Source: Vitrella brassicaformis
Lineage: Eukaryota > Sar > Vitrellaceae
Length of the DNA: 64,000 bases
Assembly: GCA_001179505.1 (NCBI GenBank)
Contig: CDMY01000850.1
Location: forward strand, 140,341 to 204,340
Direction of reading: 5' to 3'
The notes under the pieces: model-generated
Told to the model about the DNA's origin: nothing
What the model saw: the letters and a program-made list of their open reading frames with translations, nothing else
Database searches by the model: none
Shown: in pieces, positions 48,014-60,425 of the stretch
How the letters are laid out: each line of letters begins with the position of its first letter
Position numbering within the stretch: the stretch's first letter is position 1
Position numbers and translations under genes: made by a program

Positions 48014-51000
48014 TCAAAGCACCCAGTCTTGCCCTCGCAGGAAGGGGTCCACGTCAGCATCCATGTCGTCAGCCCCACCGTCTGCTCCAATACCACCACC
48101 ACTACCACCAGCAGCAGCGTCCCCCCCGAGTTCTTCACCAAACGCCTCCTCACCCTCCATGGCGGGATGCGCCTCCTCAGGGGCGCCTGGCATCTCGGCT
48201 TGCTGGTCCGTGCCACCCTCCTGATCAATTTGCATGTCTCCGTGTTCACGCTCCTGTGGCGATGGGTCCACGTCCATGTCAGGGGAGTCGCTGTCGTGTT
48301 GGGGTGCAGGGTTGGCTGCTGGCGGGGGTTGGGGCGCGGGGGATGGATGGATGTTGTTGTGTGGTTGTTGGTCGTTGTCTTGGTCGAGGGGGATGGTGGC
48401 CTGGGAGGCGCTGTCGGCGTCATTGTTGTCGTTGTCGGGTGCTGGGAGGGTTAGGGGGTCGAAGGCCTCCATGCTGCCCCAACTGACACAGACAAATCGA
48501 TGAAGGAAGGAAACGAGTGAGCGCTTGTCTGTCTGTCTGTCTGTCTGTGTGTCTGTCTGTCTGTCTGTCTGTGTGTGAGTAGGGTGGATGTGATGTGCAC
48601 CTGATGCCCTTTTTTGCGGTGAGCATGAGTGGCACGGCAAGGTCCAGCTGATCGGCAGGCGTCTCACACATCGACTGCACACACAAATCCATACCACACC
48701 ATTCAGCCGTCTTGGTCTCTACTGTGCGGTGGCACACCTCTCTCAGCAGTCGACACAGCTGTTTGACATCATCGTTGCCACACTCGAACACTAACTCGTC
48801 TGCACAAAGATACAGAGAGACATACAAGGAGGAAACACCTGTACACACACGTGCGCTCCGCTTCCCCTGCCCGTCCACCATGCAGACCGTGTATGGTGAG
48901 CAGCAGTGATGGGTGTGGGTGGTTCTTCCACGTTCGCTTGGCCAGGTTCTCACGCACAGCCAGCATTGCGATCTTGAGCAAATCAGCAGCCGATCCTTGA
49001 ATGACGGCATTGACGGCCTTCGTGTGGACGTCCCGCCCACCCGCACCACCCCCAACACGACGACGACGACCTACTCCACACACACACTCACAATGATGCA
49101 CGGTGGATGGATGGATGGAGGGAGGGAGGAGGGAACGATGCGTCCACACCGGTGATGGTGGTGACGAATCCGCGTATCTGTGCGTTGTGCTGCGTTCTGT
49201 CCATGAACGTCTTGGCCTGACATTTGTCATGAACACAGGCCGCTCGTCGTTCGGTCCGCATCCCACGTACCTCCGGGAACTGTCGTAGGAACTGCTGCTT
49301 GAGCGTTTGGGCCTCAGCCACCGTGGCGTCAATCTGCTTGGCCAGCGCCTCGTTGCCCGTCCCGTAGATGAGCGACAGATAGGCCCTCTTGAACTGAACA
49401 AACCAATAAAACACACGACGAGTGCACCAATGTACATGTGTCTTGTGCATTCCCATTGGAATACATCCACCTTGTTGCGCTGCTCCTTTGACACGGCACT
49501 CGACGCACGGCCTGCGCGAATGCAGGGAGGGAGGGAGGAACACATGTGTGTGGAATTTTATGCGGCCGGCGTGTCTTGTGGCGATACTCACGGTAGTGTC
49601 TGGCGGCCATTTCTGTGTAGATGTCCACGTCATTGGGGCCGCGCCAACCGCTGTCACTCTGGCTGAAGGGAAAGAAGTACATGACATGCATGCGTCAGAC
49701 ATTCGCGTCTTTGTGTGCCTCTTGTTCCGCTGACTTGAGTATCTGCTGCAGTCCCCCATCGCCGCAGAAATGAGCAAAGATGCGCATCTCCTGCACTCAC
49801 ACACGACAATCGATGGCGGCAGCCGTCTTTGTGTCGCAGGGTCGTGTAAGTGTACGATCTGCGCGTAGTCGACGGACACGAGCACGTGTGTGTCGGGTTG
49901 GGCTGTCTTAAATCCATCACGCGCCCGAACCTCACCAATACCCTCAAGCACCTGTTAGCAGACGTGCATGGAAGGAGCCGTGGGCAAAGAGGCGAGGAGA
50001 CAGAGACAGGCTCTGCCTGCCCTGCCTGCCCTGCCTGTGGTTTGGGTATGTTCTGCATGTTGAGTGTGGCGCACGATAAGCGACCTGCATTGCGTACACA
50101 CACAACGAGATTATACCATGAAGCGAAAGCGAGCCCTGTTCCTCCTTTCTCTGTGTCTGCATTGCGTACCGGTGCCGGTCTGCATTTGGTTCCATTTGCT
50201 GAAGCAGCGAGGTTTGCTGGACTCGTGCCACCGCCGACCACTGCCCATCTCGGCCCCCTCGTCCAGATCAAGCTGCACACGTGGCGACACGGCAAACGAC
50301 ATGCGCGGTTTATGTGAGTGGATTGCATGTGTTTGTTTGTGCTCACGGTGTATTGGGGGATGGACTTGATCTCCTTGCTCATGAATCCGGACAGTGAACG
50401 GTGATGCTGCAGACCATACATAACGATACGTTGCGGTGTGTGTGCGTGTCAATGTGCGTGTGTATGTGTGTTTCTTACGAGTATCATCTGCACAACCGCC
50501 CGCACATTCGGGTCGCGGCTCTCCCGCAGAATGCGACTCAACGCCTCCTGATCTGCACAATGATACAGAGACAGACAGAGAGAGAGAGGGAGAGACAACA
50601 TGAATGTTGTGAAGGCACCTGCCTCTCTCTCTCGGTCTGCGCGTCTTCTCATTCATGTCTCAGGCAAGGCCGTCTACCGGTAGATCTCTGGTCAGTTTTC
50701 TTCTTTCGTTCGACGGAGAGGTTGTCGGGGTAGGAGACCTTCATGTCGTCGTACAGCACCTCCGCAACCTGCACACACATCCACCAAGACCAACCCATGG
50801 ATGAACCTGCCGGGTGATGTGCCTCGATGAGTGAGAGTGACCTGCTGAGGTGATGCGAGGTTGAATGTCTTGCCGGCGGCCTGTCTGGCCTTTTCCCTGA
50901 TGTCGTCGATAGCCGACTCCACCGAGTCGTGCAAAGAGGTAAAGAACTCGCTCTCGCAACAGATGCCTGATCAACCATGGACCGGAGAATGGGTGCGGTG

Positions 51001-53691
51001 CATCTGTATGTGTGTATGGCGTGTGATACCCCACCGGTGACGTCCAGTTCGGCGAGAAGGACGGCCGTGGGGGTCTCCTGCTGGATGAAGGCGCTGCACA
51101 AGTAGACAAGGAGACGTCTCACAAATGTGTCGGTGTGGTTTCCCGCTGTGTGGGATTGAGCGGCTCTCACTGACTGACTCGAGGAACATCTGCTGGTCGT
51201 CCTGCGTGCAGAAGCGCCGCTCGATGTCCCGCTGGAACATGCGAGTCCACTCAGCGCGGATAGCGACTGACAGACACTCTGACAACACCGCATCCTGACA
51301 CACATCGATGTCCAGACATCACACACAAGGACAGGCAGACACAGACATACATACGTCTCTTCATACCATGGCTGCATAAGCCCATTCCTTCATGTCCAAG
51401 TGAGGCTGGGCCGCCGCCTGCTGCATGAGTGCGCTGAGCCCTCTGCCGCCACCTCGCCCTCGCCCCTGCTGCTGCTGGTTGAGTGAGAAGGGCAGCACAG
51501 GAGCCCCTCCCTGGCCCCTTCCTCGCCCTCTGCCACGACCAGCCCCCGCCGTGTCGATTGGCGACGACCTCGACCCGCCCAGATGCACGGCCAGGTCCTG
51601 ATGGACATGTGTGTATGGAGACCAAGGACACAGTGATGTTTGTTGGCGTGGCGGACCTCTGCGTTGCTGAGTTGGGTCTGCAGCGACTGCTCACAATCCT
51701 GAAATGGCGGAGCAACAAACAGATAAACTTTCCGCCCTGTGTGTTTCTTGCTCCGCTCGCCTGTGTGTTGAGGAATGTCTGTCTGAGTGTGTCGATGCCC
51801 TGCCATGTTTTCCCGTCGTCGGGGTCGAGCATGAAGGCCATGATGGTGGGGTCCAGCTTGTTGATGGAGCCGAAATCCAAACCTGAGCCTACAAGCCACA
51901 CACTCATCCATCCAGACATACATGTCATGTGATGTATCTCTTTGTCTGTCTGTGATGACAGTGTGTCGACCAACCGAAGGTGGGTAGTTTCTGGTAGAGA
52001 CTGCGATAGGCCTGGATGAGAGATGCGGAAGGTGACAGTGGCTACGGATGACAGAGCTGCCCTCGATTACCAAACCTACCTCCTGCAGCCCGCAAACCAC
52101 CAAAGTGCTCATGCTCCCGTCATCAGACGAGCGAGGCGCCTGGACAAACAGAGCAGCCATACACTCCTTGCCCATCCTTCCCGTCTGTATGTTTCACCAG
52201 TCGTCCTCCGAAGAAGTCGCTGAGCAGCCCCCACACGTCATCGGTGAGTCTGCGCGTCAGGTTCTGCCACTGCCGGCCATTCGACGACCAACGACCCATG
52301 CACTCCGCCTGATAATGACACGGACACGGGATTTTGCCCAATGTATGAATGCACTGCGGTGGCTGTGTGTCCTTATTACTGCCTGTGCCATGCATGGCAT
52401 GAGGATGAAGAACCGCCCCTGCCCATCCCTGTCGACGGGCGAGTTGAGGGGCGAGAGGGGCAGAGAAGAACGCAGCGTGGTGCCGTCGCCAGTGACGGAG
52501 AGCAACACAGCCACAGGGAGGGGGAACCCGTCAGCGATGGTCTTGCTGTCCTTCTGTTCACAGAGAAGGAGAAGATAGATGCAAGGAGTGTCTCCCCTCC
52601 TTGGCCCCATGTTCCCTTGGTTGAAGCTTACGCGGATCTCCAGATTGGGTCTGACTGATGTGGTCCCATCCTCGTACAGCATCACCACACTCATGGTTGC
52701 GATGGCCACGGACGGCGGCTCCCCGTCCGTCTCACCGAACACAGCCCTCTGCATCTCCTTGAGGGCGTCAGGGCTCGACACACAACACCAATCAGCCAAA
52801 GCTGACACAACTGACACACATACACAGATACACAGGCAGACAGAAGGGATATCAAGACGAACCATCCATCAATCCTTAGAGAGCTCACCGTCCACGAGTT
52901 TCTCAAAGGCTACAGTCCACTCAAACTGATCCCTAACCCGTCCCCTCTTGGCCCTCGAACCCCCATCCCCTCCGCCTCCCCCTCCACCCGCACGTTTGGC
53001 ACCACCCTTGGCCTTCGCTTTCGGCACCACCGCAGCAGTCCCGCCGAACAGCGTCCGTTGGATCAGCTGGCCCCCCGGAGCCTTTGCTGCAGGAGCCTTC
53101 GCAGCTGGAACCTTCGCTGCTGCTGCTGCTGCTGCCTTCGGAGCTGGCCTCTGCTGTCCGCCGGCGGCAGCGAATGGTGGCCGCTGGTGAGGGGCATTGG
53201 CAAGTGGTCTGGAGATGGGGGGGCGGGGAGGAGGGCGTGCATTGGGATTGCGAGGAGGGGGGCGGGGAGGGAGAGGGCGGTTGCCAACGGGAGGGGGCGA
53301 CGGCGATGGTCCACGAAGTGCCCTCTGTGCCGGAGCAGCGAATGGAGCCACTGCCGCTGGGCGGGCAGGCTGAGCGTGGCTGCTGGGCTGGAACGGGGCG
53401 GGAGGGCGGACACGTGCCTGCTGTTGCTGTAGCTGCTGCTGTTGGTTTCGCTGGTACGCTGCGAAGTTGCTCTGCCCGAGGATGGCGTCCCATCGGAGAA
53501 TTCTGACACACACACACACATACGGGCATGTGCAAGAGTGAGTGCTCCCCTCCCATCCCCTCTGACCTGTTGGTGCGCTCACTCTCCCAGAACTCCATCG
53601 GATCTGGTGGTTGTAGCCCTTTGAACATCCAGCGGGTCGTGACATACCCCCCGCCGCCGCCGCCAGCAGCCTCGAACTCATTCAACTCCAT
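48014..53691 (-). CDS. A-family DNA polymerase, theta/nu-like
   Basis: More than twenty exons. Well-supported ones include 53567-53691, 52889-53502, 52383-52553, 52198-52308, 52080-52139, 51975-52011, 51657-51698, 51367-51597, 51179-51294, 51035-51093, 50842-50966, 50678-50768, 50479-50552, 50347-50406, 50170-50272, 50035-50084, 49856-49951, 49735-49790, 49592-49662, 49271-49393, 49150-49216, 48888-49070, 48601-48799 and 48014-48482. Motif order: Pro/Ala-rich N terminus, exonuclease-like remnant (LDPTIMAFMLDPDDG), fingers/palm GRLSCATLNMQNIPKP, motif A SVDYAQIEMRIFAHF, motif B SKEQRNKFKRAYLSLIYG, VNAVIQGSAADLLK, motif C TIHDELVFE, and a C-terminal SWGSMEAFDP like Pol theta/nu. Metal-binding Asp residues of motifs A and C are present, so it should be active in repair or translesion synthesis. 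No helicase half is visible. The tail is acidic. The junction between 52889 and 52773 does not match in phase, and a few introns may begin GC. Confidence 0.8.
48525..48575 (+). repeat. Tetranucleotide (TCTG)n repeat in an intron of the DNA polymerase gene
   Basis: Intron 48483-48600 contains (TCTG)n with a few GTGT interruptions. Similar TCTG/GTCT arrays occur at about 32206-32233, 33681-33706 and 33878-33911. Confidence 0.8.
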
Positions 53692-53819
53692 GACGCACCA
53701 TGTAAACGGAGTGCGAGCTGCGAGCTGAGACCGCCTGAGAGGAAAAACTGGGGATCCCACGTGTCACCAACACAGAAGCACAGCCACACCGCAGCACGGC
53801 AAGAAGAGTGGCTTTTGCA
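53692..53819. promoter_or_regulatory. Divergent promoter with tandem TGCGAGCT
   Basis: 128 bp between the polymerase and Pro-rich genes. Two overlapping direct copies, TGCGAGCTGCGAGCT, lie at about 53712-53726. Confidence 0.5.
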
Positions 53820-54516
53820 ATGCCTTACTACAATCGCGGTGAGCTGGAAGACGATTTGGAAAGGCACCTTAGCCTCGTGAAGCAAAGAGAACAGAGGAAG
53901 GAAGACCCAACTCCACCAGCAACTGCATGCATAACTCCCTCTGCACCTCTGCCTGTCTCGTGTGTGTCTCCATTGTGCAGCGTACGTGTCCCCCGAGTCA
54001 ACTCCCTCCACGCCAAGGCGGCCTCGTCTACCCACACCCGAGCGGAGGGCGGCGCTCATTCAGCGATACCTCGAGCTGCGCGAAGTAGCCGACGAGGACG
54101 TCGACAGAGACGAGGTCATCGCGCTCGCGCAGCAGCTTCAGGACATCGCAGTGGCAGAGGCGGCAGCCCGATTCGAGGCAGAGCTAGAGAACATCCCGCC
54201 GATCAGGCTGCCGCCCCCACGAACCCCAGAGGATGTTCCTGAAGTCCCCCGCGCCGCTCCGCCCGTCCCCGCCAGCCCGCCTCCCATCCCCTCCCCTCCG
54301 CCCAGCCCTCGATATATGCCACCAATGCCGGCCACACCTCCCCCTTCCCCGCCACCTCCCCCGCCCCCTCCCCCATCAAGGCCACTGGCTGCAAGAGTGC
54401 CTCGTGCGGCCTCCTGCATTTCGAGAAGACAGCAGCAGCACAGAGACGAGGCGGTGGCCAGGCGAAGAGACCGCGAGAGGAAGGAAAAGGAGGGCGTTGT
54501 GCGATTCCGTCTCTGA
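53820..54516 (+). CDS. Proline-rich protein of unknown function
   Basis: Two exons (53820-53838, 53981-54516) give 184 aa. MPYYNR splices in phase 1 to AYVSPESTPSTPRRPRLPTP. A helical segment follows (ALIQRYLELREVADEDV through ALAQQLQDIAVAEAAARFEAEL), then a long poly-Pro/Ala stretch rich in PPP-SP units (residues about 95-150) and an Arg/Lys-rich basic end (RRRDRERKEKEGVVRFRL). Poly-Pro segments bind SH3/WW/profilin partners, so a scaffold or actin role is possible. No family recognised. Confidence 0.55.
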
Positions 54517-55476
54517 GCCGTCACGGGGGGATGAGTTGTTGTTGCACGGGGTGGCTGCTCAGGGACGGATAGACGTGGGACGGCACGTCATCAGCAAAGG
54601 AGTCTTTCAGCTGGCTGTACGAGAACCAGGAGAAAGGACTGAAGTGGACGGCGATGGAATGGAGCGGAAAACTTCTGATAAGAGGCGCAGGTGAAGCAGG
54701 AGAAGGCCGAAGAGTGAAGGGGCGACTCAAGCATGACCATCAAGAAGAGCCATCAAGAAGAGCCTTTTCACGACATTGCAATCGAAAAGTTGATACACAC
54801 CACATCGGCCTTCCTCGACCGCCCCTCAGAGCTCTCCGTGTGTTGGGCAGTAGGGAGAGGAGGGTGTGAGAGCCGCCGCGGCATGGGAACGAGGCCAGCT
54901 GACGCTAAAAGCTTTGCCGCTGTCCAATGCCGAGTTCAATCGGACTTGGTGTCTTGTGACAATGTGGACAAAGTGGGTGGAGTGGCGAAGGTGAAGCGAG
55001 CGATACGCAAGCTGCCCGGCTGTCCATGAAGCTCATTGAGATGTGCGTGACATCTAGAGGGGCTCTGAACAAGACGGACGACGGACTGTCAGCATGAGCA
55101 CCGGTGAGTACATGAATGAGACACCAATGTGCAGAGGGAGACATCACCTGTTTCCTCTGTGTCTCTGTATTTGCAGCAAGCCGCATGAGAAGGCAGGGAG
55201 CTGAGCGCCTTCCTTCTTTCCCGTTGTGCAAGCCATTTCTTTCTGCTGCCGTTTTGGTCTCGACTACATGAAGCCCATTGGTGACGAGACAGCGCCGCCG
55301 GCATCGATGCGGCAACGTTACCGTCAGTATCGAGAGAGACACATGTGTGGCTAGAAAGACCCGAGCGGCAGTCCATCATCACTAACGTGTCGACCGCCCG
55401 GGAGAGCGAGAAAGGGCAAGAGGCGCCTTTCTCATCTTCCGAGCCTTCCCCAGCAACGTGTGAGAAAGCACCGGCT
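54517..55476. other. Intergenic region between Pro-rich gene and GH10 pseudogene
   Basis: About 960 bp. Open frames exist at 54733-55029 (begins MTIKKSHQEEPFHD) and elsewhere, but none has a recognised domain or a confirmed splice to a neighbour. They might be remnants of the upstream part of the degraded GH10 locus. I see no reliable gene here. Confidence 0.4.
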
Positions 55477-56605
55477 ATGCTGACGACCAGTGCCAACGAG
55501 ACAACGAGAGGGAGCGTGCGGTGTCGCTGCAGTACCTGCCTTGCCCTCGCGGCAACACAGCTGTTTGCGGGTTAGCAGCACACTCACTCAACAACCTTTC
55601 CCTGCCTGCTGATGTCTGTGTTGCTTGTGTGCAGCTGCGCAGGACAGTGAACCCAAAGTCCTCGAGCCCAAGGAGCAGGTATTCCTTGTGGGGTCCATCA
55701 ACGGCGAGAAGCACCTGCACAATGCGGCTCTCATCAGCGTCGACCCCTTCCCCCTCCATCCCCCCGAGCCGCCCCGCACAGTCACAATCCTCTTCATTCC
55801 CGACCCCGAGCACACCAAAGAGGTCGAGGACATCCAAAGCGTCCAGTTCACCGTCAGGGATGAGAAAGGAAGAGCAATCTTCAATCGGACCACGTCCAGT
55901 CCACCCTTCTCTCTCTTCGCCCACGAGAAGGGGACATTTCAGGGTGCCTCGCTCGGCACCAAGACTCCCAGCATGCGGCTGAGGCGGCAACGACATCTTT
56001 GACCTGGCCATCGCCAACAAGCAACAGGCGCGCTTCCACACGCTCCTGTGGCACAGCGACCCCTTCTACGGCACCGACGAGGACCGGCCGCCATGAAGGC
56101 CGTCGACAAGAGAGCCCAGCTGATCGGCCAACATATGGGACGTTGTCAACGAGGGTATGGCATATACGCACAAGGGAGCCAGGCAGACTTAGGTGTCTTG
56201 ATGTCTGCTTGTCTGTGTCATGTGATATGTGTGTGTGCAGATTGATGACGCGCAGGACGAAGCCGAGGGCAAGAACGGCGGCTACAAGCTACGTGACAGC
56301 ATGTGGCACCCCGACCTCCCCGAGTATATCGACCTCGCCTTCGTTAATGCCCACAAGGCCGGCCAGGCCGCCGACGCCAAGCACAACTCCACCACAATGC
56401 CGGCCATGAAGCTTTTCTAGAACGACTACTCGTGCGGCATGAAGACACGCGGCATGAAGACACGCGGGGTGCCTGTCGCAGGGGTCAGTCTTCAGTCGCA
56501 TGTCAACGGCGAGTACAGCTACTATGAGGGCGTGCGGAAGAACACGCGGCGTCTGGGCGAGCTGGGGCTGGAGGTGACACGCGGCTGGCTATCGTGGTGC
56601 TAATA
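55477..56605 (+). pseudogene. Degenerate GH10 endo-xylanase-like gene
   Basis: Homology to family 10 glycoside hydrolases is clear in pieces but the frame is broken several times. 55477-55570 encodes a signal-like start (CLALAATQLFA) and splices in phase 1 to 55635. A frame break near 55980 precedes NDIFDLAIANKQQARFHTLLWHS, a GH10 strand. The frame then ends at TGA 56093-56095. A different frame carries IWDVVNE (acid/base Glu strand) at about 56130. A further exon at 56241 has IDDAQDEAEG and YKLRDSMWHPDLPEYIDLAF, running into KLF followed by TAG at 56418-56420 where intact enzymes have KLFYNDY. Downstream, GVPVAGVSLQSHVNG is recognisable, preceded by a perfect 15 bp tandem duplication (56436-56465). 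The nucleophile strand (ITELD) is absent. It probably once made a secreted xylanase. Confidence 0.75.
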
Positions 56606-57800
56606 GGGGTGACACTGGACGAAGCATCTGCCCCAGCCGGCTTTCGGATGGGACGAAGGGAGTGACGTCGTATCAGACCTGATTAATGCCAGGATGTGAG
56701 CGATGTCATCGTATTTGGCTCACAGCCGCTCGAATTCAGACGTCATCTATGGCAAACGAGCTAGAGAGCACCGCTGCCGCTGACAATTCCACCATCCCGC
56801 ACCGTGGGGCGTTGCCGATACGCGAATATGACATGACGGCCGCGCTGGAGTAACGTGTACAGGTGCGTCACTTCCGGCGAAGAGGTCTCGCCCACCTACT
56901 GCATGTCGTATTTTCGTGTGTTCTGCTCTCTTTCAGGCAGTGCACCCTTTTGCTGTTCTCTGTCGCCCTCCTTCCTCACGGCAAAAAGTGGCGCCCCCGC
57001 CCTTCATAACGGTGCCCACAGCTTGTCCTGATAACATGCCATGACCACCATCAGCCACCGCAACATACGCAGAGACACCAAACATTCGCACTGCTGCTGA
57101 TGTCGGCCGCCCTTTGCGAATCGGCGACAGAAAGGGGAAAGGCGACAGGAGAGCGAGGCCACTGTGTCTCTTGACGCCCCAGCCGCAGCCCAGTGTGAAA
57201 GAGATGTCGACCGCCGCCTTTGTGGCGGAGCGCGAGCAGTGCTGACGCTGCGGCCGTGCGATAGGGCCGCTGAAGGACAACAAGCCCGGAGACAGTACAT
57301 AAGGGTTCATGTTACGAGAGAGTTGTCGGTCGTTGTTGGTCGATGGATGGATGCCTTTCTTCTGTCGTGACAAGTGCTATCAATGCGTCGTCTTTTCTGC
57401 TCCAAGTGCATTGAAATGCGACGATCGATGCAGACACGCGTGAAGGATGGACATGTCCTTTGCTCTTTGTCGGCGGGTGCGTGCCTTTGGCGCAGATGCG
57501 TACAGACATGGATGCCCATGACGAATGGCGAGCTGCATATGGATGGATGTTCAGTGGCAAACATGGTGCAGATTGGGCCAACAATTGTCAAAGCATTCAA
57601 TGAGATGTCCTCACTACCTTAGTCCACAAGCAATCAGCGAGCCGGCCCTCAGCGCGCTGTTGCCGTCTCGTCCCTGCTTGAGTTACTTCAGTTGAGCCGA
57701 AAGTCATCCAAGGGATGCTCTGTCCGCATGTTGTCTGACAGGAGTCGCGCAATAATGAACAACGCCGTCTGACTACCGCGTGGGGTCTGGTTGGCATTTA
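56606..57800. other. Intergenic region between the GH10 pseudogene and the multi-pass protein gene
   Basis: About 1.2 kb. Frames such as 57374-57622 (MLSMRRLFCSKCIEM) have a Cys/Met-rich, unfamiliar composition and no domain. No tRNA or mobile element recognised. It holds the 3' side of the multi-pass protein gene. Confidence 0.45.
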
Positions 57801-60150
57801 TTAATTGAGTGCGTACGTACCGACAAGTTGTATGAACATAAGGCCGGACACGGTCGAGAGCGAGAATGCCATCGAGAATCGGATGTTGGGATGCGGCAAC
57901 ACTGCATACACATACAGAAGAACACATCCAAGGAGACACACGATCCAGCAGCTTCCTCCTCACCTCTTTCTGCAGCAGCCCGAACGTTAAACTCCTGCAA
58001 GAAAACCGGCAGGCCGGCGTGTCGGATCAGAAATACAATTCACAGTCGTAGCGAGCTTACTGGATGGTTGATGATTCCAGGCACACCGGCGGTGATGAGG
58101 CCCTCAAGGAGAAGCTCAAAGACGCTCGCGAGCACAATCTGGTCGTACTGGCTCTCACTCAAGTTGGCCACAAAGTTGTCGCTCTGCAGCCGCAGCCCGA
58201 TCGTCATGATGAGGATGCCTACGATGCTGAGAATGTCCACTAGCTGCTGGACCAGGAACTTTTTGGCCAAGTATTCGGCAGTGGAGCCAAACTCAAAGTG
58301 CTCCTCCAACTTGACGATCGACTTGGCGAGAAACGTGTGGATGAAAGACTTGTGTTGCTGCACAGCCGGAGCCTCCTTTTCTGCCTTGTCGGAAGGCTTC
58401 TCCTCGTCTTCTTCAGAAGGTGTCCCATCGTCCTTCTCGAATTTCACCGCTGCACCGTGGAGCGCCATAAGCGATAAGTGCCTGGTGTGACCTTTCGGGC
58501 TCTCCTCATCCACAGCAGCTGCATCGAAGAACACAGATACCTCTCGCAGGCTCTTGTGTAGCCGCACTTTTCCCAGGGGCTCGGTGTCTCCCCCGTGTAT
58601 GGAATCATCAGAAGATAGGGCTGTCGCGGACTGCTGCTTGTGCTTGTCGACGACTGGCGAGGAGCCACGGGAGGCTGAGGTAGTCTCGGTCACGAGCGGG
58701 GGATCGTTATAGTCCCCGTGTGGTCGCGAGGTGTAGACGAGGGAGCTCCGTGATGGGCCGCTGACCGTGTCTCGTCCCTCCCGCTGGGCCCTATGGGCCA
58801 CAGGGGAAAGGGGTGGAGGGGCACTGGAATGCTGCAGCGCTTGCTCGTTAATCTTCGGATTGACAGCAATCGAAGGCCTCCTCGCTTCCACGGCAATATC
58901 ATCTTTTGTCGGCTCCATCACGTCCATTGTGTGGCTATCGCTGGGCCGCTTTGCGCTGGCCACATCGTCGAAATCCTCCACTTGTTTCTCTTTCTCCTCG
59001 CGAATCTTCTTTTCAGCTCTTATCTCCCTGTGGACGGTCCTCAGCTGGTTTTTGACGGCCTTGATGCCGAGAAACGACGAAAAGCGGCGCATCACCTCAA
59101 TCAGAGAGTGCAGAAGAATCGGGTAGACGATCAGCTTGTAGAAGATCTTGACGATCCAAATCTGAAGGACGGTGATCCACCCGTCGATCTCAAAATAGAT
59201 GAAGCGGTAGGGAAGGCCCGCGTATATGACCGACTGGAACTCCACAACCGCCCCCAGCAGGCTGTTGGCACCTCCAAACGGGACGAGAAACCCATCAAAT
59301 AATTTCTTGAACGGGAGAATACCGACGGGATAAAGGGCACACAAGCCCACCTGATGAGAAAATCAGCTGCAAATGAGGGGGTCCAATGAGCTGATGAGAA
59401 AATACCGACTTGATAGAGGGGGTCGTCTCTCGACAAAGCCAGCACATAGGCGAAGACCAATGAGAATGTCAGCTGCAAATACGGCCCAGCACAAAGCCCA
59501 GCCAGCCGGACACCGGTCAGGAACTGAGGGCACTGGTAGATGAGCATAGCCGTGACGAGCACGGTGGACATGGTCATGGCCGCCAATGTCACAGCGAACC
59601 ATCGAGGAGGCATGGAGAAGTCGATGGAAGGGATGAAGACAACCTCCCGAAGTGACAGCATCTCTTGCCAGAACAAGAGAGCCGCAGGGAAGAGCACCAT
59701 GCCGAATAATGCCAGGAAGATGCCCCGTTTCTTGCCGACGCCGTAGACCAGCCCAATTGTCGACCATAGAGAGACAGCGCCAGAGATGCCCAGCAGCGGG
59801 CACTTGCCCACCCACAGCATCAGATCATACTCGCGCGGGAGGTAGAGGAAGACGATGCCTTGGACAATCGCCGGCACGACAAACAGCCCCACAAGATACA
59901 CAAATCTCCGGTATTTTGCCCCTTCGATGGGAGCGTCCGACCGAAAGGAGCTGATGTCTGTTGCACTTGGTCGGTGGTCTTCGACTGCTTTCTCGGTGGA
60001 GGTGACGGCTCTCCTCGCGCTGTCATTGTCGCCGCCATTGTCGCTTGGGGCCGTCCCGTGCCGGCCTTGCCACTCATCGTTCAATCTGGAAAGCAGTTTC
60101 TTGAAGTCACTCTCATTCAGTCTGCTGGCGTCCCTCACGAAAGCCTCCAT
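57801..60150 (-). CDS. Multi-pass membrane protein with long cytosolic low-complexity segment
   Basis: Four exons (59410-60150, 58061-59350, 57964-57994, 57801-57901) give 720 aa, all consistent in phase. A hydrophilic N terminus (MEAFVRDASRLNESDF) leads to several TM helices (FVYLVGLFVVPAIVQGIVFLY, FLALFGMVLFPAALLF, FAVTLAAMTMSTVLVTAML, LQLTFSLVFAYVLAL, a further one near LCALYPVGILPF). Helices after about residue 300 end in a charged, coiled-coil-like stretch (RAEKKIREEKEKQ) and a long Ser/Pro/Asp-rich segment. Near the C terminus, IVGILIMTIGLRL and FSMAFSLSTVSGLMFIQLV are two more TM segments. The family is not recognised; a transporter, channel or membrane organiser is possible. Head-to-head with the cyclase. 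The intron at 59351-59409 is flanked by direct repeats (see findings). Confidence 0.65.
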
Positions 60151-60425
60151 TTCGCCTCCCTCTCCTCCGATCGCGCGAGCTTAGCTTGCGTGAGATTCGC
60201 CTTCCCGGGCGTCAAGCGGCCATACACGCTGCACATGGGTACGCGTCCGACACAGAAAACGGTACATGAGGCTGTGCTTTTGCATCTCAGAAATCACAGG
60301 AGGCCAGCTCGTGTTACTGCATGAATTTCTCCCTTTGCTTGTGTGTTTGTTCGTGTGTCAGGCTGTCGCTGAGTAGTCCGCCCCCCGTCCCATCGCTACC
60401 ACACCTCAACAATCACTCATCACTC
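60151..60425. promoter_or_regulatory. Divergent promoter between membrane protein and cyclase
   Basis: 275 bp if the cyclase ATG is at 60426. GCGAGCT at about 60175-60181 is followed by AGCTTGCG at 60183-60190, an imperfect inverted pair that resembles the other divergent spacers. An upstream ATG at 60321 is in frame with the cyclase, but the sequence between resembles a leader with a CAG end. Confidence 0.45.

Noticed and set aside
48601-48799. An intron inside the polymerase exon around VETKTAEW to SMCETP
   Set aside because: The apparent donor and acceptor are only about 25 bp apart and the frame is open through, so it is read as continuous coding.
60321-60425. Upstream in-frame ATG for the cyclase gene
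   Set aside because: The sequence between 60321 and 60425 is TG-rich with a CAG end, like a leader or intron, and adds no recognisable domain. Kept only as an alternative.
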